From an uncultured Bacteroidia bacterium (GTDB lineage: Bacteria; Bacteroidota; Bacteroidia; Bacteroidales; UBA932), in assembly GCA_902766985.1 (NCBI GenBank), contig CACXFP010000245.1, forward strand, positions 1 through 6,460: DNA of 6,460 bases. The letters run 5' to 3'. Shown piece by piece: positions 1 to 3,713 of this stretch. Under the pieces are notes generated by a model. That model saw nothing but the letters and a program-made list of their open reading frames with translations, was not told where the DNA came from and did no database searches. The first letter of the stretch is position 1. Each line of letters starts with the position of its first letter. The translations under genes and the position numbers were made by a program.

Positions 1-1577
1 GATGGCGTGCAGATGCCCTTTTCCATCCGGACGATATGCCCTTCTTCCATCCTTTTCGTGTAGTCGTCAATCTCTTCCTCGATGATGTTGGCCTCGTCAA
101 GGGCACTGAGACTTTCATCCCGGTAGGCATCCATGGCACGACCATAGAGCCGGTGCAGCAGTGTCTTTAGCTGGCTTATTTCATATTTGGCCTCGTCGGA
201 GAAATGCTGCCCGGTATCAGAAAGGACCGTAGCGTATTCAACTATGTTTTCGGCATAGTCACCAATCCTCTCCAAGTCTCGGATGCTCCTGTAAGTACCT
301 GAAAGATAGGCTCTGTCCTTTTCTCCAAGACCGCTTTTCCCGCTGAGCCGGACGACAAATCCGATCAGTTCGCGGTTGATGAAATTCAGCTGACGTTCCT
401 CGCGTTCGAAAAGATTCTTTTCCGAGAAATCCAGCTGGGTCGCCATACCGAGGGCCCGGTCCATATTCCCCAGCGCTATATCTGCCATCCTGAGGATTTC
501 ACGCTTTACTTGCGAAACGGCCACCGGCGGTGTCCGGAGCATGTTTTCATCGACATAGCGCAGCGTGAACTCCGACTCCGGCGACACAATCCTTGCGGGA
601 ATCATTCTCTTCACAAGCGCAACCATCTTACCTGTCAATGGCAGCATGATGGCGACTGTAACCGTGTTGAAGAAAGTGTGGAACATGGCCAGTTGCAGTT
701 GGGGGGCGGAGGGGAAAAGGCGCTCGAACAAACGGCCGAATGAGAAGCCGGACAGACCGAACCCCCAGGAGGCCAACATGAAGAGGATAACGCCGGAGCA
801 GTTGAACAGCAGATGGATAAGGGCCGTCCGCTTGGCATTGGTGCCGCTGGTCACACCAGCGATTACAGCCACGACGCAGGAGCCGATATTCGATCCCATC
901 GTCAGGAAAATGCCCTGGTCTATGCCGATGAGTCCAGTCACTACCATTGCAAGCGCAATGGATGTCATCACCGAAGAACTCTGGATGATGGCCGTAAACA
1001 GAGTGCCCAGAAGAACCAGCAGCAACGGATTGCCTATCCCGGCGAGGAAGGTCTTCACTCCGTCAAGGGCAGCGAAGGCTTCCATGGATCCGCTCATCAG
1101 TTCCAAGCCGACGAACAGCAGGCCGAAACCGGCCAGGATACCGCCCAGTGTCTTGGGACCGTTCTTTTTCGCAAAAATGCTCAGGAAAGCTCCCAGGCCC
1201 GCAAAGGCGGAGAAGATGACGCTGGTAGATATGGATTTGCCGCCGAACATTCCAAGGGCGACGATCTGGGCTGTGACGGTGGTACCGATGTTGGCGCCAT
1301 AGATGATTGTGGCCGCCTGCGCAAGGGAGATGATTCCGGCATTGACAAAGCCGATGGTCATGACCGTGGTGGCGCCGGAGCTCTGGATGGCAGCCGTTCC
1401 GACGGCGCCGATTCCGACACCGAGGAGCTTGTTGTCAGAGGCTTTTGAAAAAAGGTTTTTCAGTTTTTCAGAGCTCGCCGCCTCCAGGTTCGAGCTCATC
1501 ATCTGACACGCTACCAGGAATACTCCTATTCCTGCAAGGAGTGTCAGCAACGACGTAATTATTGCTGTTATGTCCAT
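1..1577 (-). CDS. Na/Pi cotransporter family protein with C-terminal PhoU-like domain (3' end outside window)
   Basis: Translating the minus strand from the ATG at 1577 gives 525 residues without a stop up to the window edge, so only the extreme C-terminus is missing (I recall family members of roughly 550-570 residues). The N-terminal half is very hydrophobic and carries two related halves, each with a QSS motif: AIQSSGATT at about 63-71 and IIQSSSVMT at about 197-205. Each is followed by a glycine/asparagine motif (GANIGTT about 94-100; GSNIGSC about 228-234). This inverted duplication is the hallmark of the NptA/SLC34-type Na+-dependent phosphate transporter family. From about residue 355 the protein is soluble and helical, with RDLERIGDYAENI at 433-445, a typical PhoU-domain motif. 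Expected role: inner-membrane sodium-coupled phosphate transport, with the PhoU-like domain probably regulatory. No Shine-Dalgarno sequence and no TAnnTTTG promoter is visible in the 380 nt upstream, so its promoter is unresolved. The family is well supported; substrate and direction of transport are inference. Confidence 0.93.
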   Translation of the reverse strand, partial: MDITAIITSLLTLLAGIGVFLVACQMMSSNLEAASSEKLKNLFSKASDNKLLGVGIGAVGTAAIQSSGATTVMTIGFVNAGIISLAQAATIIYGANIGTTVTAQIVALGMFGGKSISTSVIFSAFAGLGAFLSIFAKKNGPKTLGGILAGFGLLFVGLELMSGSMEAFAALDGVKTFLAGIGNPLLLVLLGTLFTAIIQSSSVMTSIALAMVVTGLIGIDQGIFLTMGSNIGSCVVAVIAGVTSGTNAKRTALIHLLFNCSGVILFMLASWGFGLSGFSFGRLFERLFPSAPQLQLAMFHTFFNTVTVAIMLPLTGKMVALVKRMIPARIVSPESEFTLRYVDENMLRTPPVAVSQVKREILRMADIALGNMDRALGMATQLDFSEKNLFEREERQLNFINRELIGFVVRLSGKSGLGEKDRAYLSGTYRSIRDLERIGDYAENIVEYATVLSDTGQHFSDEAKYEISQLKTLLHRLYGRAMDAYRDESLSALDEANIIEEEIDDYTKRMEEGHIVRMEKGICTP

Positions 1578-1628
1578 AGAAGATGTTTTGAATGTATGAA
1601 ATGGTTTCTCCGGGTGGAAGGAGGCCTC

Positions 1629-1919
1629 CTACAGCCGCAAGGCGCAGGACCGAAGCCATTGTCTTTCAAAACAGAAATGGACGGAAAAGTTGTATTTTGC
1701 AATTTGGAATAATCCGGATCGCAGTCCCTCGGATCCGGTGTCCTGGGATGTCCTGAACTGTTTCTGAGGCGTCTGATTGGTCCGTATGACCGCTTCCTCC
1801 TCCACGTCATCCACTACTTCCAAGATCACATCCTGTCCCCAAGAGGAGTAGTTTATAAACTGGACGTTCTCCGGCAGTATCGTCAGAAACAGTGCAAAAA
1901 AAAGAGTCAGGATTTTCAT
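1629..1919 (-). CDS. Doubtful small secreted protein ORF, 96 aa
   Basis: I do not recognise this protein. The ORF starts MKILTLFFALFLTILPENVQ, which reads like a short signal peptide, followed by an acidic stretch (VVDDVEEEA, about 35-43) and a polar Gln/Thr/Ser-rich segment; no domain is recognisable. Codon choice (AAC, TAC, TCC, CAG, GTC, ATC) resembles the neighbouring genes, which favours a real gene. Against it, the ATG lies in the loop of the intrinsic terminator at 1896-1930, and the LFF of the apparent signal peptide is encoded by the terminator's U-tract. No promoter is visible in the 39 nt between it and the ferritin-like gene, and the C-terminal 20 residues look like run-on sequence. 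It ends 51 nt before the transporter ATG. It could be a genuine lipoprotein-less secreted peptide, a decayed gene, or chance. Apart from this ORF and the terminator I see nothing convincing between 1578 and 1958. Confidence 0.35.
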   Translation of the reverse strand: MKILTLFFALFLTILPENVQFINYSSWGQDVILEVVDDVEEEAVIRTNQTPQKQFRTSQDTGSEGLRSGLFQIAKYNFSVHFCFERQWLRSCALRL

Positions 1920-1930
1920 CGCCTGACTCT
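1896..1930 (-). terminator. Intrinsic terminator of the ferritin-like gene
   Basis: On the minus strand a perfect 9-bp stem, AGAGTCAGG pairing with CCTGACTCT (plus-strand 1922-1930 and 1903-1911), encloses a 10-nt loop and is followed directly by eight T residues (plus-strand A1903 to A1896). It lies 28 nt after the stop codon of the ferritin-like gene. The T-tract is on the minus side only, so it should act on the leftward transcript. Confidence 0.82.
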
Positions 1931-1958
1931 ACTGCAATTATTGTTCCGACGACTTCCT

Positions 1959-2420
1959 CTACATCATCGCGATGAGGAAATTCTCGTAGCCGAGTTTGTC
2001 AATGTAATGGAGATACTGGGCTTCCCAGGCCATATGTTCGACCTCTCCGTCAATCCACTTCTGGATCAGCTTCTGAGTGGGATAATCATCTGCAAAAGCT
2101 GCAGCCATTTCGCTCATCTCCTTGACGGCATCGGGGTTGTAGTCAGACTCGATCTGCTGCTTGGGATCGTCATAGAACGGGAACTCCATGGTCTTCATCG
2201 CCTCCTGCAGATCTGCGGGCTTGCAACCGAGTTCCACAAGGCGGTTAAGGACTTCCTCCGCTTCCTCCCACTCTTCTTCAGCCTCTTCCTTCCATTTGTC
2301 AGCCAGTTTGTTCCAACCCCGCAGACGGTCATAGGCCGAGAATGCGAAATGCTGCTTGCTGTTGCCGAACCATGCAGCGCCGAACATGGCGAACTTCTTC
2401 AATGCTTCTTCTTTTGTCAT
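1959..2420 (-). CDS. Ferritin-like (bacterioferritin/Dps-like) protein, 153 aa
   Basis: The C-terminal part matches the last helices of bacterioferritins: an ExxH motif (E126, H129) followed by W132, then IDKLGYENFL at 140-149, like the Bfr ending that precedes the final short helix. The middle part (about 42-65) aligns with the second bundle helix, ending VLNRLVELG as in Bfr, and is unusually acidic (11 Glu between 45 and 63). Known family role: four-helix bundle that assembles into a shell and oxidises and stores iron or removes peroxide at a diiron centre. By my hand alignment several diiron ligands appear changed: W17 where helix A normally has Glu, and E53 where helix B normally has His (E50, E126 and H129 are kept). 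So iron chemistry may differ, or the alignment may be off. The ATG at 2420 follows a Bacteroidetes -7 box by 25 nt, and the gene ends in its own terminator, so it is monocistronic. Confidence 0.75.
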   Translation of the reverse strand: MTKEEALKKFAMFGAAWFGNSKQHFAFSAYDRLRGWNKLADKWKEEAEEEWEEAEEVLNRLVELGCKPADLQEAMKTMEFPFYDDPKQQIESDYNPDAVKEMSEMAAAFADDYPTQKLIQKWIDGEVEHMAWEAQYLHYIDKLGYENFLIAMM

Positions 2421-2445
2421 GATTTCTATCTATTAACTGTTTGCA

Positions 2446-2453
2446 CAAACTTA
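2446..2453 (-). promoter_or_regulatory. Bacteroidetes -7 promoter element for the ferritin-like gene
   Basis: The minus strand reads TAAGTTTG, a perfect TAnnTTTG match, 25 nt before the ATG at 2420, which would leave a leader of about 20 nt. No good TTTG/TTG -33 element is visible at the usual 19-23 nt spacing upstream. The box overlaps the stop codon of the small zinc-ribbon-like ORF at 2451-2546. Confidence 0.5.
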
Positions 2454-2546
2454 TGCTTTGTTGAACCTTTCCTTGGGCTTTTTGCAGCGAGGACAGTACC
2501 CCGGCAAACCGTCTTGTCGAAGCATTTGCACAGATAGGCATTTCAA
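2451..2546 (-). pseudogene. Rubredoxin/zinc-ribbon-like C-terminal fragment or mini-ORF
   Basis: A short minus-strand reading frame ends with GYCPRCKKPKERFNKA and a TAA stop at 2451-2453. The CPxC..PK..F pattern is the usual end of rubredoxin and rubrerythrin-type metal-binding knuckles. From a TTG at 2546 the frame encodes 31 residues; from the ATG at 2525, 24 residues. The first half (from TTG: LKCLSVQMLRQDGLP) has a single Cys, so the first CxxC knuckle is missing. A different frame over the same bases reads YLCKCFDKTVC, so a frameshift that split a two-knuckle protein is possible. It lies just upstream of the ferritin-like gene, and ferritin-type and rubredoxin-type proteins often work in the same oxidative-stress context. 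This is either a decayed gene or a coincidence; too short to be sure. Confidence 0.3.
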
Positions 2547-2577
2547 ACTGAAAAACAATCTGAAGGAGTAGGCCGAT

Positions 2578-2615
2578 AGATACACGGCCTCCCGGCCGCA
2601 ATGCTCGCTTATGCC
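2578..2615 (+). repeat. Intergenic repeat, copy 1
   Basis: This 38-nt unit, which begins AGATACACGGCCT and ends GCTTATGCC, matches 35 of 38 bases of copy 2 at 2658-2695. It contains a 5-bp hairpin, CGGCC (2585-2589) with GGCCG (2594-2598), around the 4-nt loop TCCC, which reads GGGA (a GNRA loop) on the minus strand. It lacks the GATGCCGGTA extension found in copies 2 and 3. It lies between the divergent ferritin-like and toxin genes. Confidence 0.8.
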
Positions 2616-2632
2616 CCATCATGAATCAATCA

Positions 2633-2708
2633 CATTACCGGCATCGGCAACGCGCCCAGATACACGGCCTTACGGCTGCAATGCTCGCTTATGCCGATGC
2701 CGGTAATG
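2633..2708 (+). repeat. 76-nt palindromic repeat element containing repeat copy 2
   Basis: The ends are a perfect 16-bp inverted repeat, CATTACCGGCATCGGC (2633-2648) and GCCGATGCCGGTAATG (2693-2708), and A2649 can also pair with T2692. Inside, GCG (2652-2654) can pair with CGC (2686-2688), and a central hairpin forms between 2665-2669 and 2674-2678. The core 2658-2695 is copy 2 of the intergenic repeat, and 2666-2705 matches copy 3 (3646-3685) at 38 of 40 bases. The overall shape, terminal inverted repeats with no coding capacity, resembles a REP-like or miniature palindromic mobile element. No clear target-site duplication is visible. The 340 nt between the two flanking genes holds this element, copy 1, the promoters and the zinc-ribbon-like fragment. 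Confidence 0.8.
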
Positions 2709-2734
2709 CAATGTCGCAGGAGTGAAACCGGGAT

Positions 2735-2758
2735 AGCTTATCGTAATAAAAATAAGCT
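2735..2758 (+). promoter_or_regulatory. Possible operator of the toxin-antitoxin operon
   Basis: A 7-bp inverted repeat, AGCTTAT (2735-2741) and ATAAGCT (2752-2758), separated by 10 nt, abuts the -33 element of the toxin promoter. Antitoxins of the HTH type usually repress their own operon by binding such palindromes. The spacing of about 17 nt from arm centre to arm centre would suit a dimer reading one face of the helix less than perfectly, so this is a plausible but unproven site. Confidence 0.35.
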
Positions 2759-2788
2759 TGTATGTTAAGTTTTCTTTTTGTAGCTTTG
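2758..2788 (+). promoter_or_regulatory. Bacteroidetes promoter of the toxin-antitoxin operon
   Basis: A -33-type TTG (2758-2760) and a perfect -7 element TAGCTTTG (2781-2788) are separated by 20 nt, the spacing seen in Bacteroidetes housekeeping promoters. The toxin ATG begins only 5 nt after the last G of the -7 element, so transcription would start at or within a few bases of the start codon. Confidence 0.72.
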
Positions 2789-2792
2789 CCGC

Positions 2793-3278
2793 ATGAACGT
2801 GAAGAAGAAAACAACAGTTGAGCTGCTGAATGAGTCTGAGAAGGCATCACTGTACTCTATCAGCTTCGAGATGGACGGCACTACGGAGTTTGAAAAGTTC
2901 GTGGCGGAGTTTGAGTTGAACGCCACTTATAACCGCGATTATCAGCGCATCATCGCAGCGCTTCAGGCTATTCTCCGAATAGGTGCCCTTGAGAGGTTCT
3001 TCCGTCCGGAAGGAGGTATTAACGACAGCGTGCAGGCATTACCTATCGAGAGTGGCAAACTACGGCTATATTGCTTGAGACTATCGGACCAGATAGTCAT
3101 TCTCGGGAATGGTGGGGTAAAAAATAAGCGCACATATGAGGAGGATCCCAAACTGTACGGTTATGTCCTGGACCTCCAGAAGTTTGAGAAGATACTGAAC
3201 GAAAACATTGCCAAGGGGTATGTGAGCATAGAAGAGAAAGAGCTTTCCGGCATTGAGGATATCACATTCGAAATATAG
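2793..3278 (+). CDS. RelE/HigB-like toxin of a type II toxin-antitoxin system, 161 aa
   Basis: The central part resembles the RelE/ParE-fold toxins, especially the HigB/Gp49-like group. There is a helical stretch with IIAALQAILRIGALERFF (53-70), then RPEGGINDSVQALPIESG (71-88), the strand KLRLYCLRL (89-97), and IVILGNGGVKNKRTYEEDP (101-119), where such toxins have the hydrophobic strand, Gly turn, Lys and 'TYEEDP' segment. In this family the toxin cleaves mRNA on the ribosome; that activity is inferred here. The protein is longer than a usual RelE toxin (about 90-110 residues), with about 45 extra N-terminal residues and a 20-residue acidic tail after 140. The antitoxin gene follows 8 nt downstream, giving the toxin-first order typical of HigBA. 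I keep the ATG at 2793 despite its closeness to the promoter, because the next in-frame ATG is codon 27. It could also be an uncharacterised partner of the HTH protein rather than a nuclease. Confidence 0.7.
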   Translation: MNVKKKTTVELLNESEKASLYSISFEMDGTTEFEKFVAEFELNATYNRDYQRIIAALQAILRIGALERFFRPEGGINDSVQALPIESGKLRLYCLRLSDQIVILGNGGVKNKRTYEEDPKLYGYVLDLQKFEKILNENIAKGYVSIEEKELSGIEDITFEI

Positions 3279-3286
3279 ATACCGAT

Positions 3287-3556
3287 ATGAGAAACAAGCA
3301 GGAATGGTTCAATGAAAAGTTGGCGTCCGTATCCCCGGAAATCAAGTCCGAGGTGCAGCTGTCAGCTGACATCATTGCCCGCATCGACGCCGTCCTCAAG
3401 AAGAAGAACATGACCCAGCGGGATCTTGCAAAAAAAATGGGACGGTCGGAAGCGGTCATTTCAAGGTGGACATCAGGCTTTCCCAACCTCACGCTGAAAT
3501 CCATAGCCGAGATTTCAACCGCACTTGGCGAGCCGCTGGTAAGGGTCGCAGAATGA
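3287..3556 (+). CDS. XRE-family helix-turn-helix antitoxin, 89 aa
   Basis: A single HTH_3-type DNA-binding domain covers about residues 30-84. The first helix of the motif is MTQRDLAKKMG (42-52), the recognition helix EAVISRWTSG (55-64), followed by the typical FPNLTLKSIAEISTALGEPL (65-84), as in HigA-like antitoxins and XRE regulators. The first 28 residues (NKQEWFNEKLASVSPEIKS) are helical and probably bind the toxin or form the dimer; this N-terminal position of the extra segment is common in Bacteroidetes homologues. Expected role: neutralises the upstream toxin and represses the shared promoter, possibly at the inverted repeat 2735-2758. It has no visible ribosome-binding site and is probably translated from the same mRNA, 8 nt after the toxin stop. 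Its stop codon overlaps the ATG of a 27-residue ORF (ATGA, 3553-3556). Confidence 0.85.
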   Translation: MRNKQEWFNEKLASVSPEIKSEVQLSADIIARIDAVLKKKNMTQRDLAKKMGRSEAVISRWTSGFPNLTLKSIAEISTALGEPLVRVAE

Positions 3557-3636
3557 AGAGGAGTATCATATCTACCCTTCTCATTTTCAGGCCATGTCCA
3601 ATCTTTGGGCAGCGGGACACGGAACTTTGCAGGTGA
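3553..3636 (+). pseudogene. Signal-peptide-like fragment, 27 aa, overlapping the antitoxin stop
   Basis: Starting with an ATGA overlap with the antitoxin stop codon, this frame reads MKRSIISTLLIF, then a Pro/Cys segment (RPCPIFGQ) and a short polar end, before a TGA at 3634-3636. A basic start, hydrophobic core and Gln after IFG are what a Bacteroidetes secreted or lipoprotein precursor looks like, and it is cut off just before repeat copy 3 (3646). I read it as the surviving start of a gene whose remainder was lost, or as a chance ORF. A functional small peptide co-translated with the antitoxin cannot be excluded. Confidence 0.3.
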
Positions 3637-3638
3637 GC

Positions 3639-3657
3639 AAAAAAAGGCCTTACGGCC
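3639..3657 (-). terminator. Short GNRA-capped terminator for the GxGYxYP operon, built from repeat copy 3
   Basis: On the minus strand a 4-bp GGCC/GGCC stem (3654-3657 with 3646-3649) with the loop GTAA is followed directly by seven T residues (plus-strand A3639-A3645). It lies 57 nt after the stop of the leftward gene at 3714. The stem is short for an intrinsic terminator, but a GNRA loop is stabilising, and GAGC/GCTC segments further out could add pairing. Confidence 0.45.
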
Positions 3658-3685
3658 GCAATGCTCGCTTTTGCCGATGCCGGTA
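3646..3685 (+). repeat. Intergenic repeat, copy 3
   Basis: Forty bases from GGCCTTACGGCCGCAATGCT to GATGCCGGTA match 38 of 40 bases of copy 2 (2666-2705), in the same orientation. It lacks the left arm of the long palindrome seen around copy 2 and the AGATACAC lead-in of copies 1 and 2; the lead-in is replaced by a run of seven A. It lies in the convergent gap between the antitoxin and the GxGYxYP gene. Confidence 0.8.
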
Positions 3686-3692
3686 CTGGTTG

Positions 3693-3709
3693 CCTCCGCT
3701 CTGCGGAGG
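3693..3709. other. Perfect 7-bp hairpin in the convergent gap
   Basis: CCTCCGC (3693-3699) and GCGGAGG (3703-3709) pair perfectly around a 3-nt loop. It starts 4 nt past the stop codon of the leftward gene at 3714. Neither strand has a T-tract next to it, so it may protect the 3' end of the leftward mRNA or help the terminator at 3639-3657, rather than terminate on its own. Confidence 0.5.
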
Positions 3710-3713
3710 TGAC

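Noticed and set aside
565..1302. 245-codon plus-strand ORF (and the overlapping one at 813-1448)
   Set aside because: It lies antisense to the Na/Pi transporter, whose two QSS motifs and PhoU motif are unmistakable. The plus-strand products have no recognisable domain and no promoter.
1941..2537. 198-codon plus-strand ORF
   Set aside because: It is the antisense shadow of the ferritin-like gene, whose ExxH and IDKLG ending are recognisable and which has a promoter and terminator on the minus strand.
2329..2622. 97-codon minus-strand ORF overlapping the ferritin-like start
   Set aside because: It covers the repeat, the promoter and the start of the ferritin-like gene in another frame, and its product has no recognisable features.
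2571..2760. tRNA or other structured RNA gene in the divergent gap
   Set aside because: The strong pairing is explained by the palindromic repeat; no cloverleaf, anticodon arm or T-arm consensus is visible.
2578..3685. CRISPR array
   Set aside because: There are three repeat copies but with unequal spacing (80 nt and about 980 nt), a gene module between two of them, and an internal palindromic structure; no regular spacers.
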